Below are positions 1 to 5,236 of a stretch of DNA of 5,239 nt, piece after piece. The translations under genes were made by a program, and so were the position numbers. The notes below the pieces were generated by a model, which did not search any database, was not told where the DNA came from, and saw only the letters and a program-made list of their open reading frames with translations. The stretch covers positions 1 to 5,239 of the forward strand of contig JALURZ010000071.1 of the NCBI GenBank assembly GCA_027058735.1, written 5' to 3'. This DNA is from Hyphomicrobiales bacterium. Lineage in GTDB: Bacteria > Pseudomonadota > Alphaproteobacteria > Rhizobiales > JALURZ01. Within the stretch, counting starts at the first letter, position 1; each line of letters opens with the position of its first letter.

Positions 1-1
1 C

Positions 2-832
2 GGCCAGTTGCGCAAATACGGTGTCCGCTTTGGCGCCTTTCACGTGTTCATTCCCGCCATGCTGAAACCGGCGGCGGTAAATCTGCGGCTGCTGCTGTGG
101 GGCCTGCAGCGCCGGCTCGCCGGCGCCGGCGGCACCCTGCCCGAGCCGCCGGGACAGGGCCTGACATCCGCGCCCCATGAACGCAGCGTGCCGGACGGAT
201 TCTATGCCATTGCCGGTTATCGCGCCTGTGGCGGGCGCGTCGTGCGCATCGACATGCTGGAGCGCCTTGGCGACATGATCCGCCCCCTCGTCTACTGGAA
301 AGCAAAGACCCCCGGCGAGCCCCGCCCGGAAGGCTCTGTGGAGGGCGGCGGGTTCACGGTCACGGCGGACATGATGTCGCTGGTGGGCTGTTCGGGCGAT
401 GACTTTTCCGCCATTCTCACCACCCTCGGATTTCGCTGCGAGCGGCGCAAGGCCGCTGCGGCAACACAGCGCGGGGAGGCGGAATCCGCGGACGCGCCGC
501 AAAGTCCGCCGCCTGCCCCGCACGCTGCTGTGCGCGCAGATGAAGCCGGCGGTGAAGACACCGCCCTGCTGGAGGTGTGGTGGCCCAGGCGCAAGCAGCG
601 CGCGCCGGCAGGAGCGCCTGGTGAACGCTCGAAACGGGCAGGAAAAAAGGCACGGGCAGATCGCGACAGGCCGCACAAGCGAGGCGCGGAGCGGACCGGA
701 AAGCCGCCCCGCAAGAAACCGTCCGGCGCCAAGCGGCCAAAGGCAACCGCGCCCGAACCCGACCGCAACTCGCCGTTCGCCGTTCTCAGCCAGTTGCAGG
801 ACACCATGAAGCAGAATGCCGGCAAATCCTGA
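2..832 (+). CDS. SUV3-like RNA/DNA helicase, C-terminal part (5' end outside window)
   Basis: This is the C-terminal 276 residues of a helicase whose ATPase core lies upstream of the window; the frame is open to the left edge, so the TTG at 8 is not a true start. The first residues (GQLRKYGVRFGAFHVFIPAM, then LKPAA) match the block that follows the helicase core in mitochondrial SUV3 and its alphaproteobacterial relatives, which are ATP-dependent superfamily 2 helicases acting on RNA or RNA/DNA. A folded region continues to about codon 145 (GFYAIAGYRACGG, then FSAILTTLGFRCERR). After that comes a low-complexity Pro/Ala/Arg/Lys-rich tail, broken by a short conserved-looking ALLEVWWPRR motif and ending with an NSPFAVLSQLQ motif, both of which I recall from this family. 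The basic tail probably binds nucleic acid (inference). The stop overlaps the next gene by 17 bases, suggesting one operon. The family call is from memory of motifs; the ATPase motifs cannot be checked here. Confidence 0.85.
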   Translation, partial: GQLRKYGVRFGAFHVFIPAMLKPAAVNLRLLLWGLQRRLAGAGGTLPEPPGQGLTSAPHERSVPDGFYAIAGYRACGGRVVRIDMLERLGDMIRPLVYWKAKTPGEPRPEGSVEGGGFTVTADMMSLVGCSGDDFSAILTTLGFRCERRKAAAATQRGEAESADAPQSPPPAPHAAVRADEAGGEDTALLEVWWPRRKQRAPAGAPGERSKRAGKKARADRDRPHKRGAERTGKPPRKKPSGAKRPKATAPEPDRNSPFAVLSQLQDTMKQNAGKS

Positions 833-1226
833 CACGCGCGCGCCATCGCAGCGCATTGACAAATGGCTCTGGTATGCGCGCATGACCCGGACCCGAAGCC
901 TCGCCGGCCAACTGGTCGGCGCCGGCAGAGTGCGCGTCAACGGCACGCGGGTGCGCAAACCCAGCCATCTGGTACGCCCCGGCGACATGCTGACTTTCGT
1001 GCTGCATGACCGGCTGATGACCCTGGAAGTGGCCGGGACGGGAACCCGGCGCGGGCCGTTCCGCGAGGCCCGGATGCTGTATCGCGACCACTCTGCATCC
1101 CTGGAGCCCCTCAGCGCGCGGCGCCGCGACAAACCGGGCGCGCACGGCGCGCGCGAGCCGGGCAGCGGGCGGCCGACCAAAAAGCAGCGCCGCGCGCTCG
1201 ATCTGTGGATGCAGCATAATTCATGA
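816..1226 (+). CDS. S4-domain RNA-binding protein, Hsp15/HslR-like
   Basis: The 136-residue product carries an S4 RNA-binding domain at about residues 13-70: RIDKWLWYARMTRTRSLA, then VGAGRVRVNGTRVRKPS and LVRPGDMLTF. RIDKWLW(Y/F)ARxxKTRS is the signature of the Hsp15 group. In Escherichia coli, Hsp15 binds 50S subunits carrying a stalled nascent chain with its tRNA and helps recycle them. A similar ribosome-associated role is inferred here. The remaining C-terminal half is Arg/Gly/Pro-rich and ends with a basic helix (TKKQRRALDLWM), giving a very basic protein. The ATG at 816 lies inside the upstream helicase gene, with only a weak purine-rich stretch before it, which favours translational coupling. 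The partner helicase also concerns RNA. E. coli HslR has a similar size (133 residues), but orthology is not proven. Confidence 0.9.
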   Translation: MPANPDTRAPSQRIDKWLWYARMTRTRSLAGQLVGAGRVRVNGTRVRKPSHLVRPGDMLTFVLHDRLMTLEVAGTGTRRGPFREARMLYRDHSASLEPLSARRRDKPGAHGAREPGSGRPTKKQRRALDLWMQHNS

Positions 1227-1273
1227 CGCGCATTCGCATCTTGATCTGATGCTGGCGCTATGGAAATGTCGTG

Positions 1274-1282
1274 TGATATAGC
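1274..1282 (+). promoter_or_regulatory. Possible extended -10 promoter for fdxA
   Basis: TGATATAGC is an extended -10-like element (TGN followed by TATAGC) about 70 bases before the fdxA start. I see no good -35 hexamer at the right distance; TTGATC at 1241-1246 is too far upstream. The 125-base gap before fdxA makes an own promoter reasonable, but the motif is weak. Confidence 0.25.
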
Positions 1283-1351
1283 AGGCTCCCAGCCGGCTTT
1301 CCGGCGCGCCCGCCCCTCCCCTTTTTTTCGGGAATGAACACGAGGTACAAG

Positions 1352-1690
1352 ATGACATACATCGTCACCGAAAACTGCATCATGTGCAAATATATGGATT
1401 GTGTCGAAGTGTGCCCGGTGGACTGTTTTTACGAAGGTGAGAACATGCTTGTCATTCATCCCGACGAGTGCATCGACTGCGGGGTGTGCGAGCCCGAATG
1501 CCCCGCCGAGGCGATCAAGCCGGATACGGAAAGCGGCCTCGACAAATGGCTGGCGCTGAACACGGAATTTGCCGAGAAGTGGCCCAACATCACCGTAAAT
1601 CGCGAACAGGCCGAAGACGCCGAAAAATACGACGGCGAAGAGGGCAAGTTCGAAAAATACTTCTCCGACAAGCCCGGTCAGGGCGACTGA
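1352..1690 (+). CDS. fdxA: FdxA-type 7Fe-8S ferredoxin
   Basis: A 112-residue cytoplasmic electron carrier with one [3Fe-4S] and one [4Fe-4S] cluster, closely resembling Azotobacter ferredoxin I. All cysteines of the family are visible at 9, 12, 17, 21, 25, 40, 43, 46 and 50. By alignment to Azotobacter FdI, C9, C17 and C50 hold the 3Fe cluster; C21, C40, C43 and C46 hold the 4Fe cluster; C12 and C25 are the non-ligand cysteines. The motifs CVEVCPVDCFYEG and HPDECIDCGVCEPECP are near-identical to the family. The acidic C-terminal extension (LNTEFAEKWPNIT onward) is also typical. I chose the ATG at 1352, not the in-frame ATG at 1334, because GAGG at 1342-1345 is well spaced for it and MTYIV is the usual N-terminus. 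The redox partner is unknown; FdI-type ferredoxins have been linked to oxidative-stress responses in other bacteria. Confidence 0.97.
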   Translation: MTYIVTENCIMCKYMDCVEVCPVDCFYEGENMLVIHPDECIDCGVCEPECPAEAIKPDTESGLDKWLALNTEFAEKWPNITVNREQAEDAEKYDGEEGKFEKYFSDKPGQGD

Positions 1691-1796
1691 TCGCGCGCCC
1701 GCGGCGTTAACGTTAAACTCAATCCCCAGCGGCGATCTGTTTCAGGGCGGGACGCCAAGGCTCTGACCTGCTTTTCTTTTTCGGCATTCTGTGGTA

Positions 1797-1812
1797 TTAA
1801 GACCTTGTTAAC
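1797..1812 (+). promoter_or_regulatory. CtrA-type binding box (TTAA-N7-TTAAC) upstream of cdnL
   Basis: TTAA at 1797-1800, seven bases, then TTAAC at 1808-1812 exactly match the consensus for CtrA, the alphaproteobacterial cell-cycle response regulator. The right half plus the next base reads TTAACA (1808-1813), five of six matches to a -35 hexamer, which is where CtrA boxes commonly sit in activated promoters. No good -10 follows at 16-18 bases; GATAGG at 1833-1838 is the nearest weak candidate. Alternatively TGGTATTAA (1792-1800) could itself be an extended -10, in which case a bound factor would repress. The box is about 250 bases before the cdnL start. Confidence 0.5.
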
Positions 1813-1864
1813 ACGTCGCCAGAGGCTTGTTCGATAGGCTTATTCGATATTGTGCAATCGGCGC

Positions 1865-1883
1865 CGGATTCCATTTGAATCCG
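1865..1883 (+). repeat. Perfect 7-bp inverted repeat containing two GANTC sites
   Basis: CGGATTC (1865-1871), a five-base loop CATTT, and GAATCCG (1877-1883) form a perfect stem. Each arm contains a GANTC site (GATTC 1867-1871; GAATC 1877-1881), the target of the CcrM adenine methyltransferase of alphaproteobacteria. In RNA, the same bases would form a hairpin that takes bases 1878-1883 away from the overlapping terminator-like stem. Confidence 0.6.
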
Positions 1884-1904
1884 CAAGAGGCGGGTTGCTT
1901 TTTT
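1878..1904 (+). terminator. Terminator-like hairpin in the fdxA-cdnL gap
   Basis: AATCCGC (1878-1884) pairs with GCGGGTT (1890-1896), with one T-G wobble, around the loop AAGAG. Two bases later come six Ts (1899-1904). This has the layout of an intrinsic terminator. It could end transcripts from fdxA, end a short RNA started near the CtrA box, or act as an attenuator before cdnL. A competing stem (1865-1883) and a competing larger hairpin (1883-1918) would both prevent it from forming. Confidence 0.45.
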
Positions 1905-2060
1905 CTGCCCCGCCTTGCTCGCCCGCTTCACCGGGCCGGCATCGGGATTGCAGAAAAGATCAGCGCAGAGTTTGTCCGCTGCCTTGGGCAGGCGAGCCCT
2001 TCGCCGCCGGCCCCCGGGAGGCTGATGCGACACGACAAAAGACAGGATTGAGAGCACATT

Positions 2061-2651
2061 ATGGCAGCAACCAAGAAACAGAAGAAAACCTCCAGGCGTC
2101 TGGCCTTCAAGGTCGGCGATTTCGTCGTTTATCCGGCCCATGGGGTGGGGCGGATCCTGGAAGTCGAAGAACAGGAGATCGCCGGGGCGAAACTGGAACT
2201 CTACGTCATCGATTTCGAGAAGGAAAAAATGACGTTGCGGGTTCCCACCGCCAAGTCCGAGGCCGTGGGCATGCGCAAATTGTCGGACACGGCCATTGTG
2301 GAGCAATCGATGAAGACCCTGCGCGGCCGCGCCCGCGTGCGGCGCACCATGTGGAGCCGGCGCGCCCAGGAATATGAGGCCAAGATCAATTCCGGCAGCC
2401 TGGTGCAGATCGCCGAGGTCGTGCGCGACCTGTACCGCTCCGAGCGCCAGCCCGAACAGTCCTATTCCGAGCGCCAGCTCTATGAGGCGGCTCTTGACCG
2501 TTTGTGCCGCGAGATCGCGGCCGCGAACAAGACCGACGAAGCCACGACGACAAGCGAGGTGGAGGCGGTCCTGGAAAAGACCGCACTCAAGGCTGAAAAA
2601 GCGGCGGAAAAAGCAGCCGCGGCCGAAGCCGAGGCCGAAGCGGCCGCCTAG
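2061..2651 (+). CDS. cdnL: CarD/CdnL-family RNA polymerase-binding transcription regulator
   Basis: The 196-residue product binds the RNA polymerase beta subunit and stabilises open promoter complexes, a role known for CarD of Mycobacterium and CdnL of Myxococcus and Caulobacter. Residues 15-75 form the Tudor-like polymerase-interacting domain (FKVGDFVVYPAHGVGRI, ELYVIDFEKEKMTLRVP). The rest is the helical DNA-contacting domain, with W98 in RTMWSRR at the place of the conserved tryptophan that wedges into the upstream edge of the -10 element. From about residue 165 there is an Ala/Glu/Lys-rich helical tail ending in three alanines, a likely ClpXP-type degron. The start ATG has GAGAG six bases upstream (2050-2054). 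It follows fdxA by 370 bases and ends just before a strong terminator, so it is probably transcribed mainly from the region holding the CtrA box. The family assignment is very secure; cdnL is the name used in Caulobacter. Confidence 0.96.
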   Translation: MAATKKQKKTSRRLAFKVGDFVVYPAHGVGRILEVEEQEIAGAKLELYVIDFEKEKMTLRVPTAKSEAVGMRKLSDTAIVEQSMKTLRGRARVRRTMWSRRAQEYEAKINSGSLVQIAEVVRDLYRSERQPEQSYSERQLYEAALDRLCREIAAANKTDEATTTSEVEAVLEKTALKAEKAAEKAAAAEAEAEAAA

Positions 2652-2723
2652 AGCGTATCTTTGTTATACGGAACCATTTGATGCCTGACGGGGCATTGGA
2701 TCTTGTTTTGACAGCACCTGAAG

Positions 2724-2753
2724 AACCCGGCTCCTGCGAGGGCCGGGTTTTTT
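2724..2753 (+). terminator. Intrinsic terminator after cdnL
   Basis: AACCCGGC (2724-2731) pairs perfectly with GCCGGGTT (2742-2749), extendable by a T-G and a C-G pair, and the arm runs straight into six Ts (2748-2753). It lies 73 bases after the cdnL stop. On the minus strand the same stem is followed by TTCTTC, so it may weakly terminate the convergent protease operon too. Two smaller stems lie before it: CGTAT/ATACG (2654-2670) and ATGCC/GGCAT (2681-2696). Confidence 0.9.
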
Positions 2754-2774
2754 GTCCATCGACCGGCGCGCCGC

Positions 2775-4262
2775 TTAATGTGCGATGATCTTGACGCGCT
2801 GGCCGGGACGGAGCGTATCGTCCGCATTCAGCCGGTTCAGCACCCGGAAGTGCTGCTCGCGAAAATCCGCCACTTTCATGCGCCCGGCCAGTGTCTGCAC
2901 GGTTTCACCGTCTTTGACCGTCACAACCCGGATGCGCAGTGGCCTGAACGCGCGCGCCTGGGACGCGCCGAGACGCCGCAGGCTCATGCCGGCGGCCCGA
3001 AACTGGCGGTCCTGAGACCGCGCCGCATCGGGCTGCGCGACAAAGACGAAGCGATAGAGTGTCTCGCCGGGGCCGCGCACGAGAAACAGCCGGTGGTGAA
3101 ATCCGCGATAGACGGCAACGGCCGTGACCGCCTTCATGCCATTCAGATCAAGGGTTTCATAGCGCTCCAGCTCCAGTCCGTCCGCCCAGGTTTCGATCAT
3201 ATAGTCGCGCAAACTGGTGGAGGGCGGCAGGCTTGAATAGTCAAACACCATGGCCGACCCAAGCGGCCCCCTGGCGAGCGCCCCGTTGGCCCTGATCTTG
3301 ATGTCGAAGCCCGGCGGAGCGGTGAACGCGAAACGCCGGCGCGGATGCACGAATTCCCGGCCCCTGACGACGCCGCTTTCCGGATTGGCGCCGAACAGGA
3401 GGCCGTCGATCGCATCGAGATAGGCATTTCTGCGCCGCGCCCTGCCCGCCGCGCCGCCGGCGATGGAGCGCGCGATCGCTGCCGCATTGCCAATACGCGC
3501 CGCACTCGCGGGGTGGGACCCGGCCGGCCGGCTCGCGCCCGGTTCGCCGCGCCGGCGCGCGATCGCGGCGCGCAGATCGAAATTGCGCTGCATGGTGCGC
3601 AGGAACGACGCGGCGGCACCCGGATCATAGCCCGCGCGCGCCGCGGTCTGGATGCCGATGCGGTCCGCTTCCAGTTCCTGGGCACGCGAATAGCTCTCCA
3701 GATAGCCTGCCGTTTCGGCCCGCATGGCGTTTCGGTCCAGATCATCGCCCGCGAGCGCGCCCAGAACCCCGCTGACGATGCCGGCCTTCACCGCCTCGGT
3801 ATGGCGCTTGGCGCTGTGGCGCGCCGTCACATGGCCCATTTCATGGGCCATGACGCTGGCCAGTTCGTCCTCGTCATTGACGAGCGCCAGCAGGCCGCGG
3901 GTCACATAGAGATAGCCGCCGGGCGTCGCGAAGGCATTGACGATCGGGGTGTCGAGAACGCTCAGGATATAGTTGCGCCGGGGCTGCGACGAGGCTCTGA
4001 CGAGTTGTGCCGTGAGCCGGGCCACCTGGACATCGATGCCAAGTTCCTCATACGAGCCACCATATTGCCGCATGATTGAAGGATGGGCCCGCGCGCCGGC
4101 CGCCGTTTCGTCCGCCTCGCTCATGATGGTGCCGCCGAACAGCGCGGCGATCCCCCCGCCGCCGCTGCACCCGCCCGCAGCAAGCGGCACCGCCACACAG
4201 GCCGCAATGGCCAATATGCGGCGCCAAGCCAACAGACGGCGCAAGGCGGCGGCGGGCGTCAT
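2775..4262 (-). CDS. M48-family zinc metalloprotease lipoprotein with C-terminal LysM-like domain
   Basis: The 495-residue product is a periplasmic or envelope metalloprotease related to BepA/LoiP, enzymes that handle misassembled outer-membrane proteins. From the ATG at 4262 a basic start and hydrophobic stretch (LAIAACVAVPLAAGGC) lead to C32, a probable lipidation site, although the -3 residue is Ala rather than the preferred Leu. HEMGH at 140-144 gives two zinc-binding histidines and the catalytic Glu; E196 in ELEADRIG is the third zinc ligand. Residues about 440-495 (VVTVKDGETVQTLAGRM, then LNRLNADDTLRPGQRVKII) form a LysM-like module, which usually binds peptidoglycan. It lacks the TPR region of E. 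coli BepA. An in-frame upstream start at 4331 would add 23 residues and bury the signal peptide, so I rejected it. The start overlaps the stop of the upstream nuclease-like gene (ATGA), with GAGG ten bases before the ATG. Confidence 0.92.
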   Translation of the reverse strand: MTPAAALRRLLAWRRILAIAACVAVPLAAGGCSGGGGIAALFGGTIMSEADETAAGARAHPSIMRQYGGSYEELGIDVQVARLTAQLVRASSQPRRNYILSVLDTPIVNAFATPGGYLYVTRGLLALVNDEDELASVMAHEMGHVTARHSAKRHTEAVKAGIVSGVLGALAGDDLDRNAMRAETAGYLESYSRAQELEADRIGIQTAARAGYDPGAAASFLRTMQRNFDLRAAIARRRGEPGASRPAGSHPASAARIGNAAAIARSIAGGAAGRARRRNAYLDAIDGLLFGANPESGVVRGREFVHPRRRFAFTAPPGFDIKIRANGALARGPLGSAMVFDYSSLPPSTSLRDYMIETWADGLELERYETLDLNGMKAVTAVAVYRGFHHRLFLVRGPGETLYRFVFVAQPDAARSQDRQFRAAGMSLRRLGASQARAFRPLRIRVVTVKDGETVQTLAGRMKVADFREQHFRVLNRLNADDTLRPGQRVKIIAH

Positions 4263-5044
4263 GGTTCGAGAACCTCGATCTGTTCTGGGTGGGTCGCTTC
4301 GATGGCCGGGCCATTGATTTCCCGGATCCATCCGCGCACCCGCACGCGCCTGTCTTTCAGCGCCGCCAGATCGAACCGCGCGCGCGAAAACCCGGCCAGA
4401 CTCTTGCGCGGCACGGAGACGGTAAAGTCCCGCCGCCAGTTTCGCCCAAAATTGATATAGGTCCGGTTGCGCCGCTCGGTGACGCCGAACACCCGTCCCT
4501 CGACGATCTGAAACGTGTTTGCCAGCCCCTTCATGGCGCGCGGCCGGCCGGCATCGCGAATGGCGAACCGGTCGCGCGCCCAGACCCCGCGCCGGGCCAG
4601 CCGGGCCTGCGTTTCAGCCTTCAGCAGCCCGGCCATGCAGCCGCGATTGTCCTTGAACGAATAAGCCCGCCCGTGGCCCATCGCCAGCATGCGCTTTTGC
4701 AGCCAGATAGTTTCGCTCCCTTTGGCGATAAACCCATGAGCCAGAACGCGCCCGTGGCGATCAAGCCGGCGGCCGGCAAACCGCAGTTCAATTTTCCTGT
4801 TGAGCGCCAGCGCCTCGAGAGCCGCCCGGGCAGATGTCAACGCGTCCGCGCCGCGTGGCGCCTTGAGGCCGATCAGGCGCACGGTGCGGCCATCGCCCAG
4901 CACGAGGGTTTCCCCGTCCACCACGCCCGCAACGAGGCCCTCGCCGCCGCGCACCGGATCGCATTCACCCGCCAGCGCCGGTGCGGCCAGCACCAGACCC
5001 GCAAACCCGCATCCAGCCAGTATGTTGACGCGCCTGCCCATCAC
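4259..5044 (-). CDS. Secreted staphylococcal-nuclease-fold (thermonuclease-like) protein, active site degenerate
   Basis: The 261-residue product starts with a signal peptide (hydrophobic core to APALA, cleavage likely after A25). Residues about 36-156 follow the staphylococcal nuclease fold: VVDGETLVLGDGRTVRLIGL, then DRHGRVLAHGFI, then a helical end at RRGVWARD. Arginines matching SNase R35 (R56) and R87 (R99) are kept. The family DTPE/DAPE motif, holding the calcium ligand D40 and general base E43, reads KAPR here (61-64), and the D21 equivalent is Glu (E45). Nuclease activity is therefore doubtful. C28 and C136 could form a disulfide in the periplasm. The last 85 residues (EGRVFGVTERRNRTYINFG, DFTVSV, RVRVRGWI) look like a small beta-barrel, perhaps OB-like. 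The start may be GTG 5044 or ATG 5041; AGGTGA upstream fits the GTG slightly better. It overlaps the protease gene downstream, so the two are probably co-expressed. Confidence 0.85.
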   Translation of the reverse strand: MMGRRVNILAGCGFAGLVLAAPALAGECDPVRGGEGLVAGVVDGETLVLGDGRTVRLIGLKAPRGADALTSARAALEALALNRKIELRFAGRRLDRHGRVLAHGFIAKGSETIWLQKRMLAMGHGRAYSFKDNRGCMAGLLKAETQARLARRGVWARDRFAIRDAGRPRAMKGLANTFQIVEGRVFGVTERRNRTYINFGRNWRRDFTVSVPRKSLAGFSRARFDLAALKDRRVRVRGWIREINGPAIEATHPEQIEVLEP

Positions 5045-5086
5045 CGCTTTTCACCTGCCCCCGCCGCCATCCCAAATGCCCCGGAA

Positions 5087-5103
5087 TCATGACTATATCA
5101 TGA
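5087..5103. repeat. TCATGA-N5-TCATGA operator-like repeat
   Basis: Two copies of the palindrome TCATGA (5087-5092 and 5098-5103) are separated by CTATA, giving 11-base spacing, about one helical turn. The element is at once a direct and an inverted repeat, as expected of an operator. It sits between the divergent nuclease operon and tRNA-Arg and overlaps the possible nuclease -10 element. No regulator is known to me for this sequence. Confidence 0.35.
5092..5100 (-). promoter_or_regulatory. Possible extended -10 of the nuclease-protease operon
   Basis: On the minus strand this reads TGATATAGT, an extended -10 (TGN) followed by TATAGT, five of six matches to consensus, about 50 bases before the nuclease start. 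The -35 region 17-18 bases upstream has no good match, which is tolerable with an extended -10. Confidence 0.35.
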
Positions 5104-5115
5104 GTGTATTAGAGA

Positions 5116-5145
5116 TTGAGCCGGGCGCGGCGGGGGCTGTATAAG
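5116..5145 (+). promoter_or_regulatory. Sigma70-like promoter of the tRNA-Arg gene
   Basis: TTGAGC (5116-5121) and TATAAG (5140-5145) are separated by 18 bases. Initiation would fall near 5152, only a few bases before the tRNA 5' end, which is usual for a tRNA gene with its own promoter. The spacer is GC-rich (GC-rich run 5120-5137). Confidence 0.7.
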
Positions 5146-5159
5146 AGCGGGTGTGCACC

Positions 5160-5236
5160 GGTCCCGTAGCTCAGTTGGATAGAGCACCAGATTCCTAATC
5201 TGGGGGTCGCAGGTTCGAATCCTGCCGGGATCGCCA
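5160..5236 (+). tRNA. tRNA-Arg, anticodon CCT
   Basis: A complete cloverleaf is visible. The acceptor GGTCCCG (5160-5166) pairs with CGGGATC (5226-5232), including one G-T wobble, followed by discriminator G and an encoded CCA (5234-5236). The D stem is GCTC/GAGC (5169-5172 with 5182-5185). The anticodon stem CCAGA/TCTGG encloses the loop TTCCTAA, giving anticodon CCT (5194-5196), which reads AGG. The variable loop is five bases, and the T arm is GCAGG-TTCGAAT-CCTGC (5209-5225). AGG is usually a rare arginine codon in GC-rich alphaproteobacteria. The gene is divergent from the nuclease-protease operon and only three bases of the window follow it. Confidence 0.97.

Larger units (their letters stand above)
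1691..2060 (+). other. Gene-free regulatory region / probable long leader of cdnL
   Basis: These 370 bases contain no convincing gene; the open frames here are short, start with TTG or run into cdnL out of frame, and have no recognisable product. In order they hold: a 10-bp palindrome TTAACGTTAA (1707-1716); a pyrimidine tract (1771-1781); a CtrA-type box (1797-1812); paired GANTC sites in a hairpin (1865-1883) that overlaps a terminator-like hairpin (1878-1904); a larger hairpin with GCAA and GGCGGG arms at 1883-1894 pairing with 1909-1918; and small stems GCCCG/CGGGC (1921-1936) and GGCGA/TCGCC (1991-2005). The small GC-rich stems could arise by chance at this base composition. I see no strong promoter between 1905 and 2060, so cdnL may be read through a structured leader starting near the CtrA box. 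Confidence 0.6.

Noticed and set aside
1253..1269. TGGCGC as the -24 half of a sigma54 promoter before fdxA
   Set aside because: The required GC of the -12 element is missing at the correct spacing.
1292..1328. GCCGG-CTTT-CCGGC stem and a seven-T run before fdxA, as a terminator
   Set aside because: The stem is five pairs and the T-run begins 16 bases after it, too far for an intrinsic terminator; the T-run is close to the fdxA ribosome site.
1827..2051. A 74-codon open frame in the fdxA-cdnL gap
   Set aside because: It begins with TTG, has no ribosome site, crosses the hairpins and shows no recognisable protein features; better explained as leader sequence.
2708..2713. Perfect TTGACA hexamer after cdnL
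   Set aside because: No -10 element follows; the expected place lies in the terminator stem, and no plus-strand gene follows.
3345..4079. A 244-codon plus-strand open frame
   Set aside because: It lies wholly opposite the M48 protease gene, which has clear catalytic motifs; high GC content readily produces such antisense frames.
4289..5092. A 267-codon plus-strand open frame
   Set aside because: Opposite the nuclease-like gene, with no recognisable domain; an antisense shadow of a GC-rich gene.
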